This document shows positions 52,805 through 62,075 of a DNA stretch of 64,000 nt, piece after piece (positions within the stretch are counted from its first letter, which is position 1; each line of letters opens with the position of its first letter). The translations under genes and the position numbers were made by a program. The stretch covers positions 1 through 64,000 of the forward strand of contig DASXUY010000021.1 in assembly GCA_036504535.1 (NCBI GenBank), given 5' to 3'. Origin of the DNA: JARLGU01 sp036504535 (GTDB lineage: Bacteria; Armatimonadota; Armatimonadia; Armatimonadales; Capsulimonadaceae). The notes under the pieces were generated by a model. That model ran no database searches. It was given only the letters and a program-made list of their open reading frames with translations, and was not told the origin of the DNA.

Positions 52805-54838
52805 ATGGAAACTATGGCAAATACCCCAACATGGCTCACGCCCGACGAGGCGGCAACGTACCTGAGCATCGGCCGTACGAAGATCTACGACCTTGCCAAG
52901 TCCGGCAAGATTCCCGCTCAAAAAATCGACAAGCAATGGCGCTTCAACACTAGCGACCTTGACCAGTGGCTTTCGGTCTCGAAGTCAATCGACGGCTACT
53001 TCAAGAGCGTGAACGCGAACGTCATGGACAACCAGCTCCTCCGGGAACCGCAGCGGGACGCCTACTCAAAGCTATATGACTTCTTTAAGGCTGGCGGAAG
53101 GAGCGCACTTGTCCAGCTTCCCGTGGGCTGCGGCAAATCCGGGCTCGCCGCCATCGCCCCCTTCGGAATCGCCGAGGGGCGCGTCCTCATCGTAACGCCA
53201 AACCTGACGATCCGCGACGAGATGCGAAACAACCTTGATGTCACGCATGTGAAATGCTTTCTAAAGCGGTCTGGTGTTCTCAGTAAGATCGACATGCTCT
53301 CGGGCCCGTACGTTACGACGCTCGACACCGGAAACGTAACGCTGACGGATGACTGCCACCTTGTGGTCACTAACATCCAGCAGCTCGTTACCAACGGTGC
53401 CAAGTGGCTTGACAAGTTTCCCGCAGACTATTTCGACATGATCATCGTCGACGAAGCTCACCACAGCGCCGCTCAGAGCTGGCAGACGATCCTGGCGCAT
53501 TTCCCAAACGCGAAGGTAATCAACCTCACCGCCACACCGTTCCGAAGTGATGCAAAAGAGATCGGCGGAGACCGCATCTATCGGTATCCGTTCCGCAGCG
53601 CGATGAGCAAGGGCTATATCAAGCGCATCACGGCCGTTTACGTTTCACCGACCGAGGTGGCGCTTACCTTCAAAGGAGAAACGGAGCGGAAGACAATCAC
53701 GCTCGAAGAGCTGATGCAGCTCAAGGAAAACGAATGGTTCAGCAGGGGCATCGCGATGTCGGACGAATGCAACAAATCGATCGTGGACAACAGCCTTGAA
53801 AAGCTAGAGTTCTTGCGAAGCGGGTCGAGCATCAAGCACCAGCTCATCGCCGTGGCAATGTCCATCCCTCACGCCAAGAAGATCCAGATGCTGTACGAGG
53901 AGCGAAACTACGACGCAGCGGTCATCCACAGCGACATGGGTGAAGACGAGCAGTTGGAAGTACTAAAGCGCCTGCGAAGCAACGGACTGGACGTCGTGGT
54001 CAATGTCCTCAAGCTCGGCGAGGGATTCGATCACGCGCAGCTCAGCGTGGCCGCGATATTCCGACCCTACCGATCTCTCGCGCCGTACCTGCAGTTCATC
54101 GGAAGGATCATGCGGGTAAACGTCCAAAACGCACCGAGGGACCCGGACAATTACGGCTACATCGTCACGCACGCTGGAATGAACCTTGACGCGCTACTCG
54201 ACGACTTCAAGCTGTTCGAAAAAGACGACGAGGAATTCTGGGCGAAGATCAATGCGGGGCTTGAGCCGGAGGAGCCGCCTCTGGAACGCGGCCAAGGCGG
54301 CGGCAAGCGGAGCATGAAGCCTCCGCTCGTCGTGCACGGCGAGACTGCGGACAACCTCTTCCAAGAAGAACTTATCGACGACCAGGACGAGCGGCTACGT
54401 GAACTCAAGGAACAGCTTGACATGCTCGGCTTTGACAGTTCGAAGGCTGACGCAATCCTTCAGTCGCAGGTGACGCCGGTATCCGGAATAGTGCCTGCCG
54501 CTGACCCAATCCTCGTTCAGCCCCAACGAGAGCTTGAGCGGCTCCGCAAGCAGCTTGACCTTGAAGTCCGTGCAACGGCAAAAACGGTGGTGATGAACGC
54601 GGGACTTAGCGTAATCGGCCGCGAGATTCCCAAACGCCTGATCCCCGACGTTGCCGCCGTCAACAACCTGATCGCTGTCATCGTAATGCTAAGCAAGGGA
54701 CTGAAGGGCCGGGTCAACGACGAGTCACGAGACACCTGGAGCCGTGAAAACTTTAGGGACGCCATCAACATGCTTCCTGCCCTGGCATCGGACACACTAC
54801 GCCAGTTGATGGCAGCCAAGGGGGCCAAGAATGCCTAA
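52805..54838 (+). CDS. Excisionase-type HTH fused to SF2 DNA helicase
   Basis: 677 residues. Residues about 8-58 are an excisionase/MerR-type domain (W-L-T-P-D-E-A-A-T-Y-L-S-I-G-R-T-K-I-Y-D-L-A-K-S-G-K-I-P). An SF2 helicase follows: L-P-V-G-C-G-K-S-G (about 104-112), V-D-E-A-H-H (about 214), L-T-A-T-P and Q-F-I-G-R-I-M-R-V. A C-terminal helical region of about 180 residues is unrecognised. The fusion joins site recognition to a DNA motor, an unusual pairing. It lies just past the recombinase remnants and overlaps a small zinc-finger gene. Confidence 0.8.
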   Translation: METMANTPTWLTPDEAATYLSIGRTKIYDLAKSGKIPAQKIDKQWRFNTSDLDQWLSVSKSIDGYFKSVNANVMDNQLLREPQRDAYSKLYDFFKAGGRSALVQLPVGCGKSGLAAIAPFGIAEGRVLIVTPNLTIRDEMRNNLDVTHVKCFLKRSGVLSKIDMLSGPYVTTLDTGNVTLTDDCHLVVTNIQQLVTNGAKWLDKFPADYFDMIIVDEAHHSAAQSWQTILAHFPNAKVINLTATPFRSDAKEIGGDRIYRYPFRSAMSKGYIKRITAVYVSPTEVALTFKGETERKTITLEELMQLKENEWFSRGIAMSDECNKSIVDNSLEKLEFLRSGSSIKHQLIAVAMSIPHAKKIQMLYEERNYDAAVIHSDMGEDEQLEVLKRLRSNGLDVVVNVLKLGEGFDHAQLSVAAIFRPYRSLAPYLQFIGRIMRVNVQNAPRDPDNYGYIVTHAGMNLDALLDDFKLFEKDDEEFWAKINAGLEPEEPPLERGQGGGKRSMKPPLVVHGETADNLFQEELIDDQDERLRELKEQLDMLGFDSSKADAILQSQVTPVSGIVPAADPILVQPQRELERLRKQLDLEVRATAKTVVMNAGLSVIGREIPKRLIPDVAAVNNLIAVIVMLSKGLKGRVNDESRDTWSRENFRDAINMLPALASDTLRQLMAAKGAKNA

Positions 54839-55079
54839 GGGAAAAGTTCCTTCAATGTTGAGCGTGCAGAACGGCCCAATAACCTTCGACTTAGCGAAGC
54901 AGAAGTCGAAGTGCGGGCGGTGCCACGAATCAATCAAGGGAGGAGATCGATGTGCAGCCATGAAGACGTCCAAGGCAGGCTTTTCGACTAGCCGGCGGCT
55001 CTGCATTGAATGCGCGAAGGCCGTCATCGACTCGACCATGAACGATGTTGCCAAGATCAGAGAACAGCTAGGCGAGTGA
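54831..55079 (+). CDS. Small zinc-finger protein, partner of the HTH-helicase
   Basis: 82 residues with C-G-R-C-H-E-S-I-K-G-G-D-R-C and L-C-I-E-C-A-K motifs that could bind one or two zinc ions. The ATG lies eight bases inside the helicase gene, so they are probably translated together. Confidence 0.65.
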   Translation: MPKGKVPSMLSVQNGPITFDLAKQKSKCGRCHESIKGGDRCAAMKTSKAGFSTSRRLCIECAKAVIDSTMNDVAKIREQLGE

Positions 55080-55661
55080 CACATTGGCGCCGATCAGCAT
55101 GCCCACCTCAAATTGAGCGGATTTTAGGCACGAGGAAAGGACGATATCGAACCAGCCTAACACTGCGCAATGGCAGCCTCGCAGGCTCGATATCGCCCAT
55201 ATTCTTGTCGCGCCCCTTTTGTATCCGGTGGTGAGCCATATCGGACAGAATTAGTGCCGCCGCTTTTGAGAAGGACTTGGAGCTTCCAGATTAGAAGGGT
55301 TCTATATGCACAATCCCGGTTTCGCTCTGAAAACTGGCGATGACGCGATATCTTATACGCGATGGCGCTCACAAAGTATAGGGCGACGTCGAAAGATATG
55401 TAACTTGTATTTGAATGAGGAAAAAATCTATTGAGATCGCTAACGTTCGACATTCGTAGCTTATTGCGCGCGTGGCGCCACACCGGGTACAATTTCGAGT
55501 CCGACGAGCGTCCCAATATGATTCGACCTATTTGACCAGAGGTTACAATCAGCCTCGACAAGAACCTCAGTTTACGTACTTTTCTTCCAACGACTGTCAA
55601 GTGCTAAGTCATTCCTTGGCGAGAGCTCAATTGCCGTGCGTAACAACAGAAACGATATGCC
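55080..55661. other. Intergenic region upstream of the DISARM-type plus operon
   Basis: 580 bp, AT-richer than the genes around it. Open frames here do not look coding. It should contain the promoter of the methyltransferase operon; I see no certain -35/-10 pair. Confidence 0.4.
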
Positions 55662-57332
55662 GTGAGAACTGTCATTCCCGTTATAGACTTATTTGCTGGC
55701 CCGGGAGGCCTTGGTGAAGGTTTCTCCGCATACTCGCCGGAAAACAGGCAGAATCGCTGCTTCAGGATACTGCAATCGGTAGAGAGGGACGTCTGGGCAC
55801 ATCGAACTCTGGAGTTGAGGAGCTTCTTTCGCCAGTTCGTACGGGAAGCGCCAGAGGACTATTATCGGTACCTCCGAGGCGAGATAAGTCGGAACGAGCT
55901 TTTCGACCTTTACCCGACAGAAGCGTCACAGGCACGACAGGAGGCGATGCATGCTGAACTTGGAAGAGACGACGACCGCATTTACGCCAGAATAGCCACC
56001 CGACTGGCAAGGTGCGGTGGTCGCCCATGGGTGTTGGTCGGTGGGCCGCCGTGCCAGGCATATTCGGTTGTTGGCCGGTCGCGTCGGAAGGAACTAGCGG
56101 AAACTGACGAGCGCCAAGTCCTGTACCAGCAGTACTTAAAGATATTGGCGAGGTTCCAACCCCACGTGTTCGTTATGGAAAACGTCAAAGGGCTTCTTTC
56201 CTCTCAGGCTCGACTAGACACAAGCGCGAAGCCAAGCACGTCCGGTGCCCAAGAGCGAATATTTGATCGAATCCTAGAAGACATCACCCGGCCACTCGAA
56301 GCCGTTCGCGTCGTGGAGCCCGAATGGAGTCCTGCGCACACTGACGCCGATCGTGGATACCGAGTATATTCCCTCGTAGTTGAGTCAGAAGGCGGCAGCG
56401 ATCCCACCCCAGAAAGCTTCGTGATAAGATCTGAAGAATACGGCATTCCCCAGATGCGGCATCGGGTTATAATGCTCGGCGTTCGGAAGGACGTAATAGG
56501 CTGTCCTGATATGCTTGTTCGCTCAGCGGTTCGCGTGTCGGTTGAGGATGTGATCGAAGGACTTCCAGCATTAAGAAGCCAGCTATCTCGGCGGACCGAC
56601 CAAGAACGAGACTCCCCAGAAGCTTGGCTCGCCTCACTCCATAAGATCAGGAACGCGGAATGGCTTCAGCGGCCAGTGGGTACCCTGACGCCTGCCCAGC
56701 TCAGGCAGTTAGATGATACGGTGCTTCAGGATAACGGCCAAGACGTTCGCGAAACGATCTGTGCTGCTTTGAACAATCTGCGCCATCAGGTCGGCACTGG
56801 CGCTGAGTTCGTGCCTTGCGACTCGCCGCCGCGCTATCTTGCTGATTGGTTTTGGGACCGGCGACTGGGTGGCGTATGCAACCACACGGGCCGAGGGCAC
56901 ATGGCGGCGGACCTGCACAGGTACATATTCCTGGCGTGCTACGCCCAAAGGCGAGGATACTCGCCGACTATGTGGCAGATCCCGCCCGACCTCCGGCCGC
57001 TGCATCGTAACGTTCAGGAATGGGACCCGGACCAGCCTGACCAGCCGTTCGACGATAGGTTCCGGGTTCAGGTCGCGAACAGGCCGGCGACGACGATCAC
57101 CTGCCACATATCAAAGGACGGCCACTACAACGTTCACTACGACCCAACCCAGTGCCGAAGCCTCACCGTTCGGGAGGCGGCTCGCATCCAGACGTTTCCA
57201 GACAACTACTTTTTCGAGGGTCCCCGTACCGAGCAATACCGGCAGGTAGGCAATGCCGTGCCTCCATTACTCGCCCGCCAGATCGCCGAGGTGGTGTATG
57301 GCTTGCTGGAGCGAGTCAATGCTGCCGGATGA
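55662..57332 (+). CDS. drmMII: DNA (cytosine-5) methyltransferase, DISARM DrmMII-type
   Basis: 556 residues, GTG start. Motif I D-L-F-A-G-P-G-G-L-G-E-G-F (9-21), motif IV G-G-P-P-C-Q-A-Y-S (nucleophile C131), motif VI M-E-N-V, motif VIII R-H-R-V and motif X Q-V-G-N-A-V-P-P. A long insert between motifs I and IV and a large target-recognition region are typical of DrmMII. In DISARM this enzyme marks host DNA; in Bacillus the type 2 system methylates a CCWGG motif, but specificity here is unknown. First gene of a three-gene overlapping operon. Confidence 0.88.
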   Translation: MRTVIPVIDLFAGPGGLGEGFSAYSPENRQNRCFRILQSVERDVWAHRTLELRSFFRQFVREAPEDYYRYLRGEISRNELFDLYPTEASQARQEAMHAELGRDDDRIYARIATRLARCGGRPWVLVGGPPCQAYSVVGRSRRKELAETDERQVLYQQYLKILARFQPHVFVMENVKGLLSSQARLDTSAKPSTSGAQERIFDRILEDITRPLEAVRVVEPEWSPAHTDADRGYRVYSLVVESEGGSDPTPESFVIRSEEYGIPQMRHRVIMLGVRKDVIGCPDMLVRSAVRVSVEDVIEGLPALRSQLSRRTDQERDSPEAWLASLHKIRNAEWLQRPVGTLTPAQLRQLDDTVLQDNGQDVRETICAALNNLRHQVGTGAEFVPCDSPPRYLADWFWDRRLGGVCNHTGRGHMAADLHRYIFLACYAQRRGYSPTMWQIPPDLRPLHRNVQEWDPDQPDQPFDDRFRVQVANRPATTITCHISKDGHYNVHYDPTQCRSLTVREAARIQTFPDNYFFEGPRTEQYRQVGNAVPPLLARQIAEVVYGLLERVNAAG

Positions 57333-58020
57333 AACGGGAATGCGCCAATTCAGGAGTATGTTGCTTGCTTGGTGGGACTCCGGCGGTTCACGCCGATTCT
57401 CGTGGCGAATGCAACAGAACCGGATATACTACGCCACGCTGATAGCGGAACTGATGCTCCGCCGAACTCGCGCGGAACAGGTTGATGCGGTTTTTGCATT
57501 GTTCATCGCCGAGCATTCAACGCTCGCGGAGGCCCTTGCAGCGGATCCCGAGGAAATTCGTGTCAGGTTAGCTCCTTTGGGGCTTCGGTGGCGGACAGAA
57601 AACCTATTGGACCTTTTCAAGGATCTACGTGAGCGGGGCGTAACGGAATTACCGCATTCTAAACACCAGCTGATTGGATTGCCAGGGGTCGGCGACTATG
57701 TAAGTAATGCCGTCATTTGCTTTGCAGGCGGTGACCCGACAGCGACTCTTGTGGACACTAACGTCGCACGGGTGCTCGGACGAGTGTTCGGCGTCAGTGC
57801 CCGAGGCGAGGCACGAAGGCATAAGGGGATTAGGGAACTCGCGTCGATAGCCATTGACCGCAGCCGAATTTCGGACTACCACTACGCAATATTGGACTTC
57901 GCGGCGGCGGTGTGCGCCGCTAGGACTCCGCAATGCCATGCCTGCCAGTTCGCCGAACGCCAGGAGTGCGACTACTACTTCGCCTTGCAGAAGTCGATGT
58001 TAGGTTCGGAACCATTATGA
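57319..58020 (+). CDS. MutY/EndoIII-superfamily DNA glycosylase, probable T:G mismatch (Mig-like) enzyme
   Basis: 233 residues; ATG at 57319 with GGAG eight bases upstream, overlapping the methyltransferase stop by 14 bases. Helix-hairpin-helix L-I-G-L-P-G-V-G-D-Y (119-127) with Tyr127 at the position that is Lys in EndoIII; catalytic Asp146 in L-V-D-T-N-V-A-R; Glu44 in A-E-L-M-L-R-R-T; [4Fe-4S] cysteines 199, 206, 209 and 217 (spacing 6, 2, 7, the last longer than usual). The C-terminal NUDIX-like 8-oxoG domain of MutY is missing. Mig.MthI, encoded next to a cytosine methyltransferase on an archaeal plasmid, repairs T:G from deaminated 5mC; the same role is likely here. Confidence 0.8.
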   Translation: MLPDETGMRQFRSMLLAWWDSGGSRRFSWRMQQNRIYYATLIAELMLRRTRAEQVDAVFALFIAEHSTLAEALAADPEEIRVRLAPLGLRWRTENLLDLFKDLRERGVTELPHSKHQLIGLPGVGDYVSNAVICFAGGDPTATLVDTNVARVLGRVFGVSARGEARRHKGIRELASIAIDRSRISDYHYAILDFAAAVCAARTPQCHACQFAERQECDYYFALQKSMLGSEPL

Positions 58021-59741
58021 CTATTTCCGATTTTACGCCAGAGGACAGATGCGCGGCGGTCACGGCAATCGAACGGCGGCTCAAGCCAGCCGACCTTCGA
58101 GCGGTGATTCCGCCCCGCGTCGCCAAGATGGTAATTAACGCCGAGAGGCAAGGAAGGCTTTACGATCCCCGGATGCCTGAGGCGCAGCTTGTTCCCTTCC
58201 TCCTGGACTTGCACGGTCCGGAACTACTTCGCGATGCGTCGATTCGGGAACGGCTTCTTGGCAGCGCCACCGACGCCGAGCTCAAGGAACTCTTCGCCTA
58301 CAACGGCGATGCCGCACCGCCAAGGGGACGCAAAGCGGCGGAACGGATCATCGCAAATCGCCGATGGCATCCGGGCAAGTCGTGGCCGGCTTTCTTTGTG
58401 AAAACGCTCGGCCTGCCTCTCGCCCTCGGCGGCAGCCCAGATGGCGGCGCCATGCCGGCATTCGAGGATATTGATCCATACGTGCCGCTGCCTCCACTGC
58501 ATGACTACCAAGAATTACTTTCCCGCGAAGTAGTAGAAACGCTCAGTGCGCCGCCCGGACATAACCGGGCAATACTCAGCCTCCCGACAGGTGCAGGCAA
58601 GACGCGAACCGTAGTCCACGCCGTGATGTCTGAATACCATGGTGGGAAGCGCTTCGGACAGTTCATGTTGTGGATCGCGCAAAGTGACGAACTGTGCGAG
58701 CAAGCGCTCGTGTCGTTTCGGGAGGTCTGGACCGACATGTGCGTTCGCTCGTCGCTGTCCGGTCAAATCCGAGGCGAGTCATTGCGGCTGTTTCGCATGT
58801 GGTCTACGCGCCCGTACCCCGATCCCTGCGAACATGGGGTCGTCATCGCCAGCATACAGAAGCTAGATAACATGTTCCGATCGCCTTCGGCCGATGTGTC
58901 TGACTTCATCGACCGCATTGGCCTCGTGATAATCGACGAAGCCCACCACGCGATTGCGTCATCGTATACAGGTGTATTCCGGAGCCTCGGTCTCGTTGTC
59001 AAGAGGCCCGAGGATAGCGTCCGACCGATGATAGGCCTGACAGCGACACCCTATCGGGGGAGTGAGGCCGAACGAGGTCAGCTTCGACGGCGCTTCTTTG
59101 ACAGGTTGCTGATCCCGGGCTGGGATAACCCGATGACAACGCTTCGGGAAATGGGCATACTGGCGCGTATGAGCACTGAGCCGCTCGCCACCGGACGCAC
59201 GTACTGTCTAACGGACGCCGAAATTGAGAAAGTCACCCAGTTTAAGGACCTCCCCTCGTCGGCCCTGACCCGCATAGGCGATGACCACACACGTAACGCG
59301 ATGATTTTGCAAAGACTACTGGCAATTGAGCCTGACTGGCCCGTCCTGCTGTTTGGCTGCTCCGTCGAGCATGCCACGTCGCTTGCCCTTCTCCTCAGAC
59401 GAGCGGGAAGATTGGCCGCCGTCGTCACCGGAGACACGCCGCGCGCGCTCAGGAGGCAACGGATCGAGGACTTCCGTGAGGGCCGCTTGCAGTTCCTCTG
59501 CAATTTCGGCGTCCTAACCACCGGCTTCGACGCACCGAAAGTTAGAGCCGTGGTGGTCGCTCGCCCTACTTCAAGCGTTCTGCTTTACGAGCAAATGGTG
59601 GGACGTGGTATGCGAGGCCGAATGAACGGGGGGACGGACGAATGCCTGGTGATCGACATGGTTGATGCAATTCCTCAGTTCGGCGGCCTTATGTCTTACC
59701 AGCGATATGCCGACATGTGGGCTAAGAAGGGCCAGGCGTGA
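58017..59741 (+). CDS. SF2 DEAD/DEAH helicase of the DISARM-like locus
   Basis: 574 residues; the ATG overlaps the glycosylase stop (ATGA). An N-terminal region of about 160 residues is unrecognised. The helicase core has L-P-T-G-A-G-K-T-R-T (about 189-198), V-I-I-D-E-A-H-H (about 305), G-L-T-A-T-P-Y-R-G and T-T-G-F-D-A-P-K ... Q-M-V-G-R-G-M-R-G. It resembles the type III/UvrB-like ATP-dependent helicases of defence systems. It takes the place where drmE (class 2) or drmD (class 1) might be expected. Its 3' end overlaps drmC by 20 bases on the opposite strand. Confidence 0.82.
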   Translation: MTISDFTPEDRCAAVTAIERRLKPADLRAVIPPRVAKMVINAERQGRLYDPRMPEAQLVPFLLDLHGPELLRDASIRERLLGSATDAELKELFAYNGDAAPPRGRKAAERIIANRRWHPGKSWPAFFVKTLGLPLALGGSPDGGAMPAFEDIDPYVPLPPLHDYQELLSREVVETLSAPPGHNRAILSLPTGAGKTRTVVHAVMSEYHGGKRFGQFMLWIAQSDELCEQALVSFREVWTDMCVRSSLSGQIRGESLRLFRMWSTRPYPDPCEHGVVIASIQKLDNMFRSPSADVSDFIDRIGLVIIDEAHHAIASSYTGVFRSLGLVVKRPEDSVRPMIGLTATPYRGSEAERGQLRRRFFDRLLIPGWDNPMTTLREMGILARMSTEPLATGRTYCLTDAEIEKVTQFKDLPSSALTRIGDDHTRNAMILQRLLAIEPDWPVLLFGCSVEHATSLALLLRRAGRLAAVVTGDTPRALRRQRIEDFREGRLQFLCNFGVLTTGFDAPKVRAVVVARPTSSVLLYEQMVGRGMRGRMNGGTDECLVIDMVDAIPQFGGLMSYQRYADMWAKKGQA

Positions 59742-60252
59742 GGCGGTGTACCCTATGGTATAACTTCAGGCGATCGACCGCGGCCGCAAGGTGGCTGACA
59801 GCTTCCCCTTCGACAAGGACGCTCAGCTCGTGGTTGGCCACGAAACCGTGCCACGAAAGGTTTGCTGAACCTACGAGCGCCCTCGACCTATCTGCAATCA
59901 CCAACTTGGCATGCAGGTGGTCGTCGCCGTCACCCAGGTACTCGAACAGGTTGAAAGACCTGGAATAGGTTCGGGAAAGGTGTATCAGCCGCTCACGCGC
60001 TTCCCTATCTTGGGACTGCATTCGGTTGACGATTATGCTGGCCGACACCCCGTCCGCCAAACGCTCGCGCACGAGATCAACAAAGCCAACACCGCCGGAG
60101 CCTATGGCGTACGCCAGTACAAGGATCTCGCGCTCGGCGCCCCCAACGACTTGTTCCATGGCGCTATCGATGGACATTATCCCGCCCCCCATCCAGCCTA
60201 AACCGGTTACAACTGGACTGACAATAGCATTCATTGGTTGCGGATCTGTCAT
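59722..60252 (-). CDS. drmC: Phospholipase D-like nuclease, DrmC
   Basis: 176 residues with one PLD motif, H-L-H-A-K-L-V-I-A-D-R-S-R-A-L-V-G-S-A-N-L (H-x-K-x4-D), and L-V-L-A-Y-A-I at the start. Single-motif members dimerise to form the active site. In DISARM, DrmC is a PLD-family protein that in some tests is not essential for protection. It is last in the leftward drmA-B-C operon, 35 bp after drmB, and its tail overlaps the convergent helicase gene. Confidence 0.85.
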   Translation of the reverse strand: MTDPQPMNAIVSPVVTGLGWMGGGIMSIDSAMEQVVGGAEREILVLAYAIGSGGVGFVDLVRERLADGVSASIIVNRMQSQDREARERLIHLSRTYSRSFNLFEYLGDGDDHLHAKLVIADRSRALVGSANLSWHGFVANHELSVLVEGEAVSHLAAAVDRLKLYHRVHRLTPGPS

Positions 60253-60287
60253 ATGCGAAACCTATCGGGACGGTAGCTTTACGATGG

Positions 60288-62057
60288 TCAAGGAACGTTG
60301 ATTCGTAAGACGTTGCGGTCCAGCCACATGTTGCGGTGTTCGCACGAAGTTTCCGAAACCATCGAGCACGCATAGCACGCCGCGCCGTTGGCCCTGCCCG
60401 CCGCGATTCGCTCCTCGCTGCAAAGTGGATCGTTGGAGCACGAGTCAACCTCCCGCAGGGCGGCGATGAGCACCCTATCGAACCTGGGCACTAACGCAAT
60501 GAGGCCGCCGAGAGTCCCGTCTCCACCAGGCTGTGCGGTATAAAGGAGGATACCGCCGGTTGCCGCGCCTGTCGCGGGGTCTACACGGGCATAGATCCGT
60601 TCCCGGATTGCCGCCGACGAGTATCCCGAGTCGACAGACAACGCGAGGATCAGCCGGTGAGCGAGTGTGTGCCACCATACGAACACTGGATGACTGGTAA
60701 GTTCGCCAGACTGCTGCCATTGGTCAGACCACCCCGCCGCGTCCAATCCGACCAACTGAAAGTGTCCTTGCGCACTTGACTCGCCTGGCTGCGGCGAGAG
60801 ATCAATGAATATGCCTTCACCATGCAGCTCCGCGCCGGGTAGCCACACATTTTGCCCTTCTCTGTACGCAGCCGACACCAAGTCCCCGTCCATTCTTCGG
60901 TAGCCCAGTTGGACCATGACTACCCGAAGCCTGCTGACAGGAGTTACGCGGAGTAATCGGCCTCCGGGGCCAAGTATTGAGGGCTGAACTTTAGATTGGA
61001 TTACTTCGAACAACGGCGGCGCTCCTGGCGTTTGCGAAGGCTGGGATGGGTGCCCGCTCGTTGCTGCTAACTGAAGCTGTCGGAACTCGTTCTGCCGTGC
61101 TTCCTCCAGGGAAGCTGGCAGCGAACTTGCGAGTACGTCGTCCATCGCCTGGAAAAGCATGTTATCAGAATACTTATTAACCTCGTTGAGCACCGTGTTG
61201 GGTATGGCGTTTGCATCGGACAGCTGTCGGATGATGAGCCTAAGCTGACTTCCGGATTGCAGTAGAGGACGCTGCACGATGAGCAACGGCCGAACCCAAG
61301 CGCTCGCGAGTACTTGATGAAGCGTGGTGTCGAGATTTGGGATTGTCACCGAGGACGCCAGCTCTGAAACGTGCAGATTGGCGGATCCGCGCTGCATGAT
61401 CCTCGCGCCGCGTGCGCACCCGACGTTAGTCAGGTCTCGTTCAGGATACGATCCTGAACACCGCCACTCGCGGGCATACGCCGTTCCCAAGTTGGCCGCG
61501 CCGCCGCAGTCCGGGCATTCAATTGTAATGTTCCTCAGGGAGCCGCCCGTCCCTTGCCAGCGTAGCGATTCTGGCTGGCAATTAGGCCGCGCATGCGTGA
61601 TGATGCCGACCCAATCTACGTCGTCCAGATGGCCAGCCGGGCATGCCCGGACAAACCTGATCGCCTCTTTTCGAGCCTTCCTTCGGGCCTCATTCCAGTG
61701 CGGAAAGGTTTCGACGCAGCCTGGGCATCCCGTTCGCGAGGCCAAATGCTGGTACCGATACAGGCGGTTGTGGGTGACGCACAGAGACCAGCGCGGAAAC
61801 GGGCTGGTCTTGTATATCGCCTCGCCGTCCTTTAGCTGCATCTCTGCGTTCGTCGGTATGCGGACTATCTGAGCTCGCTCCGGCAGAAGGTTCGAGAGAC
61901 CGCTCTCGTGTATGGCAAATGTCACGGGAGCGTTCTGCCCGAAAACGTCTGAATGCTCTAGGTCGTAAACTACTCGAGGGCCGTCAGGCCCTTCAAGGAT
62001 GCTGCCAGCCCCGTAGGTCGTTATATACTGCGATGGCCTAATTGCCTGTGCGCGCAT
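60288..62057 (-). CDS. drmB: DUF1998-containing protein, DrmB
   Basis: 589 residues. R-P-S-Q-Y-I-T-T-Y-G-A-G-S-I-L at the N-terminus, zinc-type clusters C-P-G-C, C-P-A-G-H-L-D-D-V and C-P-D-C-G-G, then a C-terminal DUF1998 region (F-V-W-W-H-T-L-A-H-R-L-I, G-G-I-L-L-Y-T-A-Q-P-G-G-D-G-T-L-G-G-L, C-Y-A-C ... S-E-T-S-C-E-H-R-N). This matches DrmB, which binds DrmA and helps the DrmAB complex recognise single-stranded DNA at 5' overhangs. 18 bases after drmA. Confidence 0.92.
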   Translation of the reverse strand: MRAQAIRPSQYITTYGAGSILEGPDGPRVVYDLEHSDVFGQNAPVTFAIHESGLSNLLPERAQIVRIPTNAEMQLKDGEAIYKTSPFPRWSLCVTHNRLYRYQHLASRTGCPGCVETFPHWNEARRKARKEAIRFVRACPAGHLDDVDWVGIITHARPNCQPESLRWQGTGGSLRNITIECPDCGGAANLGTAYAREWRCSGSYPERDLTNVGCARGARIMQRGSANLHVSELASSVTIPNLDTTLHQVLASAWVRPLLIVQRPLLQSGSQLRLIIRQLSDANAIPNTVLNEVNKYSDNMLFQAMDDVLASSLPASLEEARQNEFRQLQLAATSGHPSQPSQTPGAPPLFEVIQSKVQPSILGPGGRLLRVTPVSRLRVVMVQLGYRRMDGDLVSAAYREGQNVWLPGAELHGEGIFIDLSPQPGESSAQGHFQLVGLDAAGWSDQWQQSGELTSHPVFVWWHTLAHRLILALSVDSGYSSAAIRERIYARVDPATGAATGGILLYTAQPGGDGTLGGLIALVPRFDRVLIAALREVDSCSNDPLCSEERIAAGRANGAACYACSMVSETSCEHRNMWLDRNVLRINVP

Positions 62058-62075
62058 GGCTTCGCCTCATTGCCT

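Noticed and set aside
55157..55600. 147-codon minus-strand open frame upstream of drmMII
   Set aside because: No motif, no ribosome-binding site, low-quality composition; treated as intergenic.
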